A DNA stretch of 64,000 bases from assembly GCF_009208555.1 (NCBI RefSeq), contig NZ_WFLI01000006.1, positions 62,001 to 126,000 on the forward strand, given 5' to 3'. Source of the stretch: Janthinobacterium violaceinigrum (lineage in GTDB: Bacteria > Pseudomonadota > Gammaproteobacteria > Burkholderiales > Burkholderiaceae_D). Position 1 is the stretch's first letter; every line of letters starts with the position of its first letter. The translations under genes were made by a program, and so were the position numbers. The notes beneath the pieces are model-generated. The model was not told the DNA's origin. It made no database searches and saw only the letters and a program-made list of their open reading frames with translations. This document shows, one piece after another, positions 18,483 to 26,796 of the stretch.

Positions 18483-18964
18483 AACTTCGCTTACCTTCGA
18501 TACGACAGAGTTTTCAAATTGATCAGTTGATGCGGCGATGCCGAGCAACTGTACAGGTTCCGCTGGGCATTGCTGTCCGGATGTACTGCTTGCGACCTTG
18601 GCTTGCCGGCGGCGGCCAGGACTACCGGCCGGCTATATTTGCCATGTTGATAACTTTTTACCGCTCTATGCCAGTCGCGCTATGCGCGCGTCAACGGGCG
18701 TGTTGGGTGGATCGGTTGCATGCCTGGCATGCGGCCAGCGGCAGTTTGCCAGCATTTCATGACAGGCGAACGACATGGGCCGTTTTCGTCGCTGATTTTG
18801 GCACGCTTTGCTTTATATTGCCATCCCGATTTGTTGACTTGCCGATCAGAGACGGCCACCTGTTGGTTTATACCAGCAAGATGCGTGTCAGACAGCGGGA
18901 AAGCGTGCTTAACTTTCCCTTTTGTTTCTGCTTTGCAACGGATACTTTGCAAAACCCGGCTAGT
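18483..18964. other. Gene-less spacer between cobW-like gene and dksA
   Basis: About 480 bases with lower GC than the flanks and no convincing gene on either strand; open frames across it are short and composition-driven. It should carry the dksA promoter. A 10-base direct repeat, GTTTATACCA, occurs at 18866–18875 and at 18963–18972, the second copy covering the cobW-like stop codon. No terminator is seen for the cobW-like gene. Confidence 0.5.
18665..18694 (-). promoter_or_regulatory. Possible dksA promoter
   Basis: On the minus strand TTGACG (18694–18689) and CATAGA (18670–18665) are separated by 18 bases, resembling a sigma-70 promoter. It would give a leader of about 175 bases before dksA. 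Similarity is partial, so confidence is modest. Confidence 0.35.
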
Positions 18965-20065
18965 TTATACCAAACATTGTTCGAGTCCGCGAATAAAAAT
19001 GTCTTTTGGTAGATTTTTGCCAATAAACACCATTTTGCTGCCACGCACTTCATTCTCGCCCCATTTGGCGCCCAGGTCGCTGCCCATCAGCTGGTGCACG
19101 CCCTGGAAGACCACCTTGCGTTCCGCACCCTGCATCAGCAGCACGCCCTTGTAGCGCAGCATGCGCGGGCCGTATACCTGCACCAGGCCGCCGAGGAACT
19201 CGTCGAGTTTGGCGCTGTCAAACGGTTGCGTGCTCTTGAATACAAAGGCGGCGATATCGTCGCTGTGCTGCGCGTGGTGGTGGTCGGCATGGCCGCAATC
19301 GGTGGCGCAGGCATCGCTGTGCTCGTGATGATGTGCGTTCTCGCCGGCATGCGCATGCTCATGGGCGTGTTCGTGCGCATGGTCATGATCGTGGACGTGG
19401 GCCGTTTCCGTGGCCAGGAAATCCGGGTCCAGTTCCAGCTTTTCGTTCAGGTTGAAGCCGCGGATGTCGAGCACTTCGGCCAGCGGCGCGCGGCCGAAAT
19501 CGACCTTGGCGATGGGTGCGCGCGGGTTGATGCGCTTCAGGCGGCGCGTCAGCGCGGCCACGTCGTCTTCACTGACGAGGTCGGTTTTCGACAGCAGCAG
19601 CTTGTCGGCAAAGCCCACTTGCCGCTGGGCTTCTTCGTATTCATCGAGTTGCTTCATTGCATGGCGTGCATCGACCACCGTGAGGATGGCGTCGAGCATG
19701 TAGTGGCTGCCCACTTCTTCGTCGACAAAGAAGGTTTGCGCCACGGGACCGGGATTGGCCAGGCCCGTCGTTTCGATGACGACGCGGTCGAACGCCAGCA
19801 AGCCGGCGTCGCGCTTGCGCGCCAGTTCCGTCAAGCCCACGATCAGGTCGCCGCGCACGGTGCAGCAGATGCAGCCGTTGTTCATCTCGATGATGTGCTC
19901 ATTGCTATCCTGCACCAGGATTTCATTGTCGATGTTTTCCTGGCCAAACTCGTTCTCGATCACGGCGATGCGCATGCCGTGGTCTTCCTGCAGTATGCGG
20001 TTGAGCAAGGTGGTTTTGCCTGCGCCCAGGAAGCCGGTGAGGATGGTGGTGGGAATCAGTGCCAT
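18965..20065 (-). CDS. CobW/COG0523-family GTPase with His-rich linker
   Basis: G3E-family P-loop GTPase thought to act as a metal (mainly zinc) chaperone. The 366 residues contain Walker A GFLGAGKTTLL (11–21), the metal-binding GCICC motif (64–68), the Walker B/Mg region VVIETTGLANP, the NKxD-like SKTD (159–162) and a C-terminal CobW_C domain. A linker at 221–270 holds 18 histidines plus two cysteines, a probable extra metal store or sensor. This family is often Zur-regulated in other bacteria. Here a palindrome overlaps the presumed promoter. The ATG at 20065 fits the usual N-terminus. Confidence 0.93.
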   Translation of the reverse strand: MALIPTTILTGFLGAGKTTLLNRILQEDHGMRIAVIENEFGQENIDNEILVQDSNEHIIEMNNGCICCTVRGDLIVGLTELARKRDAGLLAFDRVVIETTGLANPGPVAQTFFVDEEVGSHYMLDAILTVVDARHAMKQLDEYEEAQRQVGFADKLLLSKTDLVSEDDVAALTRRLKRINPRAPIAKVDFGRAPLAEVLDIRGFNLNEKLELDPDFLATETAHVHDHDHAHEHAHEHAHAGENAHHHEHSDACATDCGHADHHHAQHSDDIAAFVFKSTQPFDSAKLDEFLGGLVQVYGPRMLRYKGVLLMQGAERKVVFQGVHQLMGSDLGAKWGENEVRGSKMVFIGKNLPKDIFIRGLEQCLV

Positions 20066-20122
20066 GAAGGATGCCTATGCTGTAATCGGTGGTGCCCCCG
20101 CGCAAGCGGACGAATGCCGACG

Positions 20123-20153
20123 ATTATGCCGGAATTTTGCAAAAGCTTGCAAA
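20123..20153 (-). promoter_or_regulatory. Promoter with overlapping palindrome upstream of CobW-like GTPase
   Basis: On the minus strand TTGCAA (20152–20147) and CATAAT (20128–20123) lie 18 bases apart and could be -35 and -10 elements, giving a leader of about 50 bases. The -35 lies inside an 18-bp palindrome, TTTGCAA–4 bases–TTGCAAA (20136–20153). That is a natural operator position for a metal-responsive repressor; the regulator is not identified. Confidence 0.5.
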
Positions 20154-20204
20154 TGGGCGCCGAGTCGCTTGATATGGATCAGGTCGGCAAGGGGCCAGGG
20201 GCGC

Positions 20205-21152
20205 TTACTTGAGCTTGGCGCGCGGGTGCGCCTGGTCATACACGTGCGCCAGATGCTGGAAGTCGAGGGCCGTGTAGACCTGGGTCGAGGTGATGCTGGA
20301 ATGGCCGAGCATTTCCTGCACGGCGCGCAAGTCCCCCGACGATTGCAGCACGTGCGACGCGAACGAGTGGCGCAGCACGTGCGGGTGCACATTTGCGGGA
20401 ATCTCCGTGGCCAGCGCATGCGCCTTCAGGCGCAGCTGCAGTACGCGGGGCGAGATGCGCGTGCCGCGCGTGCTGAGGAACAGGGCGGCGCTGCCATCGG
20501 CTGCCGGCGGGCGCACGGCCAGCCAGGCGGTCAAGGCCACGAGGGCCGCCTTGCCGACGGGCACCTTGCGCATCTTGCTGCCCTTGCCCGTGACGATGAC
20601 TTCGAAGCTGGCCAGGTCCAGCCAGCCCAGCGAAGCGTCCTGGCCGTTCTCGGCCTTGCAGTAATGGGTGTCCAGGCTGGTCAGTTCGGAGACGCGCAAG
20701 CCGCTCGAATACAGCAGCTCGAACATGGCGCGGTTGCACAGTTGTTCCGGTGCGGCGGCGCCTTGCTGGTGTTGCGCGGGCGCCACGAGGCGCACGGCAT
20801 CGTCCACGGACAGGGCCTTGGGCAGGGTCTTGGCCCGCTTGGGCGCGCGGATGCCGTCGACGGGGTTGGCGTCGAGCTGGGTCTCGCCGCTGAGCCAGTT
20901 GAAAAAGCCCCGCCAGGACGACAGCTTGCGGGCGATCGAGCGCGGGTCGAGGCCGCCGGCATGCAGCTTGGCCGTGTAGCGGCGCACTTCATTGTGCGCC
21001 AGGGCCGTCCAGGGCGTGTCGCCGCTCAGTTCCAGCAAGGTGCGCAAGTCGCGCCCGTAGGCGTCCAGCGTGTGCGGCGACAGCTTGCGCTGCGTGGCCA
21101 GCTGCGCCAGGTAGGCGTCGAGCCATTCAGCCTTGCTGCGCGCGTCGCCCAT
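20205..21152 (-). CDS. xerC: Tyrosine recombinase XerC
   Basis: Site-specific recombinase that acts with XerD at dif to resolve chromosome dimers. The 315-residue protein has an N-terminal SAM-like core-binding domain (about 7–105) and a catalytic domain with all six residues visible: Arg153, Lys190, His258, Arg261, His284 and the nucleophile Tyr293. It follows the DUF484 gene by five bases, the conserved partner order, so co-transcription is expected. The context and the absence of any mobile-element boundary argue against a phage integrase. Confidence 0.95.
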   Translation of the reverse strand: MGDARSKAEWLDAYLAQLATQRKLSPHTLDAYGRDLRTLLELSGDTPWTALAHNEVRRYTAKLHAGGLDPRSIARKLSSWRGFFNWLSGETQLDANPVDGIRAPKRAKTLPKALSVDDAVRLVAPAQHQQGAAAPEQLCNRAMFELLYSSGLRVSELTSLDTHYCKAENGQDASLGWLDLASFEVIVTGKGSKMRKVPVGKAALVALTAWLAVRPPAADGSAALFLSTRGTRISPRVLQLRLKAHALATEIPANVHPHVLRHSFASHVLQSSGDLRAVQEMLGHSSITSTQVYTALDFQHLAHVYDQAHPRAKLK

Positions 21153-21157
21153 GCTTG

Positions 21158-21835
21158 TTAAGCGGGCGCGCCGGCGCGCAGCGCAGCCAGGGCGGCGCTG
21201 GCCGTGGCGCCGATATGCACGAGGAAGTCGGTGCCCATGCTGGACGTGAAACGTTCGCTGTCGGGCGAGCCGAGCACCAGCAAGCCGAAGGTGCCCGTGG
21301 TGCCGGGCGCGCGCAGGGCGATCATGACGGTCGATTCGACTTTATCGGCCTGCAGCCAGTGCACGGCTTCGAAATCGCGGTTGCTGCCGCAGTACGGCGC
21401 TTGCAGGCTGTTGGCGAACATGCGCACGTCGGCCGTGACATCGTCCGTGAACCAGCCGTTCGCGTGTTCCGGCAGCACTTGCCACAGGCGCAGGCTGACG
21501 TAGGGCACGTCGAAATTGCTTTGCAAGGCATCGACCAGCACGCGCGGCATGTCGGCATCGTTGCGTACTTGCAGCATGGCCTGGTTCCAGCCGTGGAACT
21601 TGCTGGCGATGTCGCCATTTTCCTCGGCCAGGCGGCTCAGCTTGGACATGCGCAGTTCCAGCGCCTTGTACTTGTCGCGCATCACTTCCATCTGCCGTTC
21701 CTGCAGCGAGATGGTGCGTCCCGTCAGCGGGCTGCTCAGCTTGACCTCGCCGAGCAGCGCGGTATGCTCTTCGAAGAAAGTCGGATGCTCGCTCAGGTAC
21801 TGGGCGACGGTGCTGGAATCGAGTGTGGCGGTCAT
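21158..21835 (-). CDS. DUF484 family protein (GAF-like)
   Basis: A 225-residue cytoplasmic protein of the DUF484 family, which is usually encoded directly upstream of xerC. The N-terminus VAQYLSEHPTFFEEHTALL is the signature. A short coiled coil (about 45–75) and a GAF-like domain (about 85–215; STVMIALRAPGTTGTFGLLVLGS) follow. The biochemical role of the family is unknown. In many relatives dapF lies just upstream; here dapF is about 3 kb away, separated by a porin and a Sel1-repeat gene. Confidence 0.9.
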   Translation of the reverse strand: MTATLDSSTVAQYLSEHPTFFEEHTALLGEVKLSSPLTGRTISLQERQMEVMRDKYKALELRMSKLSRLAEENGDIASKFHGWNQAMLQVRNDADMPRVLVDALQSNFDVPYVSLRLWQVLPEHANGWFTDDVTADVRMFANSLQAPYCGSNRDFEAVHWLQADKVESTVMIALRAPGTTGTFGLLVLGSPDSERFTSSMGTDFLVHIGATASAALAALRAGAPA

Positions 21836-21936
21836 TGAGAATATCTGTCAGTGAAAGGTGAACGCTTCATTTTAACCGAGAGTGCGGCGGCATAGGCGCA
21901 AAGGGCGGGGCGCCCGTGCATTTTCCGTGCACCCAT

Positions 21937-21966
21937 GAAAAAAGCGGCATGGTTGCCCATGCCGCC
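21937..21966 (-). terminator. Rho-independent terminator of the porin gene
   Basis: The stem GCGGCATGG / CCATGCCGC (21944–21952 and 21957–21965) is followed on the minus strand by six T residues, about 50 bases past the porin stop. This is a canonical strong terminator. Confidence 0.88.
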
Positions 21967-22014
21967 TTGCATTCCTTGCTCAGCAATCACCCGTGGCGGG
22001 AGACATGCGGGGCA

Positions 22015-23103
22015 TTAGAAGTTGTGATGTACGCCCAGACCGAAGTAGTTGATGCTTTTCGCAACGTTGTAGTTGATGCTATTGGCAACGGCTGCTTTTT
22101 TGTTCGAAATGTCTGCGTACAGGTAGGTACGTTTCGACAGGTTGTAGTCATAGCCAATCGATGCCTGCTTGGATTTGACTACGCCATCTGGCGTTTTTTG
22201 ACCGTAGCCAGCGCGGATCTTGCCTGGGCCGACGTCGTAGTTGGCGCCCAGTACCCACGATTTGGTGCCGGTATTGACGATTTTGAAGTCGTCATCTTTC
22301 TGGTGCTGGATCGACAACATGACTTTCAGCTCAGGAATCGGATTGACCGAGGCGGCAACCGACCACAGCTTGGCTTGCACGCCATTGCGCTCGTAGGCGG
22401 CCATGGCGGCAAAGCCAGGCGACGTATAGGTTACGGACATCGAGTACGGATTCGATGCTGGCACCACGTTGGCTGGCAGTGCATAGTTACCCGAGGCAAA
22501 TGTTACTGCGTTGCCCGGCGCACGCGCTGGAACGAGGCTGTTGTTGTTTGCTTCCTTGGCGGCTACGGTGGCGTTCAGCTGGAAGCCTTCGATCACTGGC
22601 GAGTTGTAGAACACGGCGTTCGAGAAGCGGTTACGCGAGTTGCCATCTGCGCTCAGTGGATCGCTGGTGTAGCCGGCGACGGTCAGGTCGGTCTGGAAAC
22701 CGGCTGGCGTAGGCATGCCCGACCATGGTTCGAACGCGGTGCTCGATTCCTGGAAGGCGGTCAGGCCACGGCCCAGGCGTACGGTACCGAAGTCGCCTTG
22801 CAGGCCGACGCGGCTTTGACCCTGGAACAGCGGACGCGAATTGGTGCCCGACGTGTTTTCGATGGTGCCGGTATCGGATTCATAGCGAATTTCCAGTTGG
22901 AAAATAGCTTTCAAGCCATTGCCCAGATCTTCCGTGCCCTTGAAGCCCAATTTGTTGTTGTCGCGTTTGGTGACGGCGGTGCTCGAACCAGTCGCTTTGG
23001 CCAGGCCTGCATCGATCGTGCCGTAGATTTGGACGGACGACTGCGCTTGTGCTGTTGCGGCAAAGGCGCCGAAGAGTGCGAGGGCAACGAGTGATTTTTT
23101 CAT
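22015..23103 (-). CDS. General porin (Gram-negative type, betaproteobacterial)
   Basis: A 362-residue outer-membrane porin expected to form a 16-strand trimer for passive uptake of small solutes. A signal peptide (MKKSLVALALFGAFAATAQA) is cleaved about residue 20, followed by SSVQIYGTIDAGL, the standard first strand of betaproteobacterial porins. The PEFGG-like constriction region appears as LGRGLTAFQESS. The protein ends in GVHHNF with the terminal Phe BAM signal. Base composition is visibly less GC-rich than in neighbours and codon choice is that of a highly expressed gene. It has its own terminator and ribosome site (AGGGA). Confidence 0.95.
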   Translation of the reverse strand: MKKSLVALALFGAFAATAQAQSSVQIYGTIDAGLAKATGSSTAVTKRDNNKLGFKGTEDLGNGLKAIFQLEIRYESDTGTIENTSGTNSRPLFQGQSRVGLQGDFGTVRLGRGLTAFQESSTAFEPWSGMPTPAGFQTDLTVAGYTSDPLSADGNSRNRFSNAVFYNSPVIEGFQLNATVAAKEANNNSLVPARAPGNAVTFASGNYALPANVVPASNPYSMSVTYTSPGFAAMAAYERNGVQAKLWSVAASVNPIPELKVMLSIQHQKDDDFKIVNTGTKSWVLGANYDVGPGKIRAGYGQKTPDGVVKSKQASIGYDYNLSKRTYLYADISNKKAAVANSINYNVAKSINYFGLGVHHNF

Positions 23104-23519
23104 GTCTTATTCCCTATTAAAAGTGAGTTCCGTCCGAGATCCGAGCAGATTGAAATGCGCGAACTGTCGCGTTTCGATGAATGAACCTTAATTCGTCGGC
23201 GCGCAAGACGTGCGGGATTGGTCAAATATGCGTGAAAAGATTGGTGAAAAGCGTCATAAATCCACAGCCCTGTTGTATTTTTGTAACGCGCGGTTTCTGC
23301 GCGATCCTGCGCCGATGGCAAGCGCCTTCCCATCGTCGCGGCCGCCGCGCCCTGTCATCTTGGCGTATCCGGGCCAGGACATTGTTGCGTTGAATCAAGT
23401 TCTTCAGCCGGCTTTGGGGGATTTATGACACAAGGACGTTACACTAAGGGACGGCCCGCATGCAGGGGCCTGGAGATGGCTCACTATTATTAGAATCATT
23501 GACTCAATATCGAGAATCG
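23104..23519. other. Divergent intergenic region, porin / Sel1 protein
   Basis: About 400 bases separating the porin (minus) from the Sel1-repeat gene (plus). It contains a low-GC leader in front of the porin and the stretch GTTGTATTTTTGTAACG (about 23271–23287), which resembles the AT-rich/GTAAC style of OmpR sites but is not diagnostic. The segment 23485–23519 before the Sel1 gene is AT-rich and promoter-like. I see no gene or RNA motif. Confidence 0.4.
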
Positions 23520-25022
23520 ATGGCAAATCGCGAAACATTAGGATTGATCAAGGGCGCACGTGCTGGCGATGTGGCGTGCCAGCTGGCGCTGGGACGCGTG
23601 TATCTGTTCGGCCAGGGCGTGCCGCAAAGCTTGCCGACCGCCTTGCACTGGCTGGCGCGGGCGGCCCAGGAGGATAGCGAGGAAGCGTGCATGCTGATTG
23701 GCACGCACGTGCCTTTCGAAGTGGCGCAGCCGGCAGCCAAGGCGCTGATCCCGTATTACGCGCAGGCGTTCGATGCGGGCCTGGTGCAGGCCGGGCTGGT
23801 GCTGGCGCAACTGGTGCTGGGTAATGCCGCCAGCAGTTGCGAAACCTTGCGCGCCAAGGCGCGCCTGGCGCTGGACGCTGCCGTGCGGGCCGGCTTGCCC
23901 GATGCGCAATGGCTGTTGTCCATGCAGGAAGGCGCGTCCGCAGCCGCGCTGCCGGATGCCGGCCTGGCTGGCGAGCAAGCCTTCAATGGCGACACGCCGC
24001 TGTATGCGGGGCTGGAGCAGGCCTGGAGCCAGGGCGACCATGCGGGATTCCTGGCGCAAGCCTTGCCGCTGGCGCGCGAGCTGCTGCAGCGGCAGGCGGC
24101 GGCCGGTGCGCGCACGATCGCCCTCGACGCGCAGCAGGTGCTGCTGCTGTCGCGCTGCGCCCAGGCATTGGCGCCTGGCGGCGATGCGGAAGGCTGGCAG
24201 TGCTGCGAGCTGGCCGCGCATGGCGGCGACCGCACGGCGCAGCTGGAGCTGGGACTCGGCTATGCGCGCATGGATGCGCATGGCCAGCGGCTGGCTACGC
24301 GCCATGGCGCCGCCAATTTCAAGCGGGCCGTGCGCTGGCTGACGCAGGCGGGCGAGCAGGGACTGGCCGAAGCCTGGTTCGTGCTGTCGCGTATTTATAC
24401 GAAACCGGAATTTTCCCAGCGCAATGTGGTCGAAGCCCATTCCTGCCTGGAGCGCGCTGCCGACCTGGGACATGGCCCGGCCCAGCTCGAGTGCGGCATG
24501 CATGCCTGGCGCAATCGCCGCGACGGCGTCAACAGCGATGTGCGGGCCGCGTATTGGCTGCTGCAGGCACAGGCGCAGGGCAGCAGTGAAGCGGAGGCGG
24601 CGCTGGCGAAGATTGCGCCGCAGGGCGAGCCCGGCGACTGGGGCCAGTGCGCCGCGCTGCATGCCGATGGGCACTTGCGCCAGCTGGGCCAAAGCCACCC
24701 GCTGCTGGCGGCGCGGCTGGAGCTGGCGCGCCGTTTTCATTTGTCGCGTGCCGAGGCGTTGCTGCTCGATATCCATGCGGCCGACCAGGGACATTGTCTG
24801 CTGATCGATATCAGCGCCACGCATGGGCGCGGCAAGCGGCGCCTGGTGCTGATCCGCACGGCGCAGGAGCGCCAGCTGCTCGATCAGGTGGTGCGCCTGT
24901 TCGAGCGCGTCGATTGCGGCGTGACGGGGCCGGAAGGCAATTACCGGCAGCGCCTGTACCGGCTGAAGTGCTACCTGGCCGAGCTGGATGTCGCGCAGGA
25001 ACAGCAGTTCCTGGCGGCATGA
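23520..25022 (+). CDS. Sel1/TPR-like repeat protein
   Basis: A 500-residue cytoplasmic protein built from helical Sel1-like repeats. Repeats are clear at the N-terminus (CQLALGRVYLFGQGVPQSLP, ALHWLARAAQ) and at about 270–375 (AVRWLTQAGEQGLAEAWFVL, CLERAADLGHGPAQLECGMH). The centre is Ala/Leu-rich and degenerate, and the last 100 residues form a separate unnamed domain with a LVLIRTAQERQLLDQVVRLF segment. The ATG at 23520 is preferred because coding-like composition begins there; an in-frame ATG at 23460 would add 20 residues. Such repeats mediate protein contacts; no partner can be inferred. Confidence 0.75.
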   Translation: MANRETLGLIKGARAGDVACQLALGRVYLFGQGVPQSLPTALHWLARAAQEDSEEACMLIGTHVPFEVAQPAAKALIPYYAQAFDAGLVQAGLVLAQLVLGNAASSCETLRAKARLALDAAVRAGLPDAQWLLSMQEGASAAALPDAGLAGEQAFNGDTPLYAGLEQAWSQGDHAGFLAQALPLARELLQRQAAAGARTIALDAQQVLLLSRCAQALAPGGDAEGWQCCELAAHGGDRTAQLELGLGYARMDAHGQRLATRHGAANFKRAVRWLTQAGEQGLAEAWFVLSRIYTKPEFSQRNVVEAHSCLERAADLGHGPAQLECGMHAWRNRRDGVNSDVRAAYWLLQAQAQGSSEAEAALAKIAPQGEPGDWGQCAALHADGHLRQLGQSHPLLAARLELARRFHLSRAEALLLDIHAADQGHCLLIDISATHGRGKRRLVLIRTAQERQLLDQVVRLFERVDCGVTGPEGNYRQRLYRLKCYLAELDVAQEQQFLAA

Positions 25023-25045
25023 TGTAGAACGGCTTGCCGCGCTGC

Positions 25046-25909
25046 CTACAGCTCGATCGCGCCTTCGAACACGGTGACGGCCGGACCCGTCATCAGCACG
25101 GGATGGCCCGGGCCTTGCCAGGCGATCGACAGTTCGCCGCCGCGCGCGCTGATGCGTACGGGTGAGTCGAGCCGGCCCCGCATGATGCCGGCCACGGCAG
25201 CGGCGCAGGCGCCCGTGCCGCACGCCAGGGTTTCGCCCGCGCCCCGCTCGTACACGCGCAGTTTCACGTGCTGGCGGTCGACGATCTGCATGTAGCCCGC
25301 ATTGACCCGGCGGGGAAAGCGCGGGTGGTGTTCGATCAGCGGGCCCGATTGTTCCAGGTCTTGCGCGTCGACATCGTCGACCACTTGCACGGCATGCGGG
25401 TTGCCCATCGACACGACCGACACCAGCACGGGGGCCGTCAGTCCCGGCAGTGCCAGGTCCAGCGGCCACACGGTGTCGTTGCCTTCCGTTACACCCTCCA
25501 GGCCGTTTGCATCGAACGGCACCAGTGCGGGTTCCAGCACGGGCGCACCCATGTCGACCGTGATGCTGCCGTCGATCTCCAGGCGGGGCGCAATGATGCC
25601 GGCCATGGTTTCCACGCGGATGCTGGTCTTGTCGGACAAGCCTTTTTCGCTGACGAACTTGACGAAGGCGCGCGCGCCGTTGCCGCATTGCTCCACTTCG
25701 CCCCCGTCGTTGTTGTAGATGCGGTAGCGGAAGTCGCAGCCGGGCAGGCGCGGCTTTTCCACCACGAGGATCTGGTCGGCGCCGATGCCGAAACGGCGGT
25801 CGGCCAGGCGCTGCCACTGGGCCGGCGTGAAATCGATGTCCTGGTTGATGGCGTCGATGACGATGAAGTCATTGCCGGCGCCATGCATTTTTGTAAAGTG
25901 GAGTTTCAT
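25046..25909 (-). CDS. dapF: Diaminopimelate epimerase
   Basis: Converts LL- to meso-diaminopimelate for lysine and peptidoglycan synthesis. The 287-residue protein shows [12 protein letters not shown] at the N-terminus. The first catalytic cysteine is in [13 protein letters not shown] (about residue 73), and the second is in [14 protein letters not shown]. The proton-shuttling cysteine pair is therefore complete. The ATG at 25909, 12 bases after the upstream acyltransferase stop, matches the usual start; the frame stays open five codons further. It is the last of three co-directional genes with the two acyltransferases. Confidence 0.96.
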   Translation of the reverse strand: MKLHFTKMHGAGNDFIVIDAINQDIDFTPAQWQRLADRRFGIGADQILVVEKPRLPGCDFRYRIYNNDGGEVEQCGNGARAFVKFVSEKGLSDKTSIRVETMAGIIAPRLEIDGSITVDMGAPVLEPALVPFDANGLEGVTEGNDTVWPLDLALPGLTAPVLVSVVSMGNPHAVQVVDDVDAQDLEQSGPLIEHHPRFPRRVNAGYMQIVDRQHVKLRVYERGAGETLACGTGACAAAVAGIMRGRLDSPVRISARGGELSIAWQGPGHPVLMTGPAVTVFEGAIEL

Positions 25910-25920
25910 GGTCTGCCGTA

Positions 25921-26796
25921 TCACTTGTGCTGGTTATAGAACGACGCTTCGCCTTCGGGACGCGTCTTGAAGCGCTTGTGCGTCCAGAAGTATTCGGCCG
26001 GCGCCTCGCGCACGCGCTCTTCGATGAATTCGTTCATGCGGCGCGTGGCGGCCGTGATGTCGTCGCCCGGGTAATCGTCCCACGCCGGGTAATAAGTCAC
26101 TTTCCAGCCCTGGTAATTGGGCAGGAAGGTGGCGATGACGGGAATGACCTGCGCCTTGGCGGCCAGCGCCAGGCGCGCCGTGGCCGTCAGGGTGGCGGCG
26201 GGCACGCCGAAGAAAGGCACGAATTCCGCATCCTTTTCGCCGAAATCCATGTCCGGCAGCATGAAATAGGGCAGGCCGTCGCGCAGGGCGCGCAAAATCG
26301 TCTTGATGCCGTCCTGGCGCGTAAACAGCTTGGGCGGCTTGAAGCGCGAACGGCCGTTGCGCAGGGCCTGGTCGAAGGCCGCGTTCTTTTGCTGCACATA
26401 CATGGACGAGGCAGAAATTTCCATGGCCGTGGCGGCGCCGGCCACGTCGAGGCAGACGAAGTGGGGACACAGCAGGATGGTGGGCTTGGCCGCGATCTGC
26501 TGGCCCGGGAAGGCGGGCACCTTCTTGATCAGGCGGTTCAGCCGTTCTTCCGACGACCACCACAGGATGCTGCGCTCCCACACGCTGCGCGAATACGCCT
26601 GGAAATGCTGGCGCGCCAGGGCCACGCGCTCGGCTTCCGACAATTGCGGCATGCACAGGCGCAGATTCGTCAGGGCAATCTTGCGCCGCGTGGGCATGGC
26701 GATGAACAGCAGGCTCCCGACGGCCACGCCGAAGCGGCCCAGGATGGGCAAGGGCAGCCAGTGCAGCAGCCACATGAAGGCGATCAGCAGTCTCAT
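25921..26796 (-). CDS. Lipid A biosynthesis (LpxL/LpxM-type) acyltransferase
   Basis: Inner-membrane acyltransferase of the HtrB/LpxL family that adds a secondary acyl chain to lipid A. The 291 residues start with a membrane anchor ([20 protein letters not shown]). The catalytic HX4D motif is in [11 protein letters not shown], and the typical ending [13 protein letters not shown] is present. Its start overlaps the stop of the preceding paralogue (ATGA), so both genes are translated together. Which acyl position and chain length it uses cannot be read from the sequence. Confidence 0.9.
   Translation of the reverse strand: MRLLIAFMWLLHWLPLPILGRFGVAVGSLLFIAMPTRRKIALTNLRLCMPQLSEAERVALARQHFQAYSRSVWERSILWWSSEERLNRLIKKVPAFPGQQIAAKPTILLCPHFVCLDVAGAATAMEISASSMYVQQKNAAFDQALRNGRSRFKPPKLFTRQDGIKTILRALRDGLPYFMLPDMDFGEKDAEFVPFFGVPAATLTATARLALAAKAQVIPVIATFLPNYQGWKVTYYPAWDDYPGDDITAATRRMNEFIEERVREAPAEYFWTHKRFKTRPEGEASFYNQHK

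Noticed and set aside
18799..18812. A sigma-54-like TGGCACGCTTTGCT
   Set aside because: The distance between the GG and GC elements is two bases shorter than required, and no plus-strand gene follows.
18720..19154. A 144-codon plus-strand frame in the dksA/cobW spacer
   Set aside because: It runs antisense into the GTPase gene, has no ribosome site, and its composition is not coding-like.
20205..21152. XerC-like recombinase as a sign of an integrated element
   Set aside because: Its partner DUF484 and the hslUV–dksA neighbourhood are the standard chromosomal context, and no attachment repeats or phage genes flank it.
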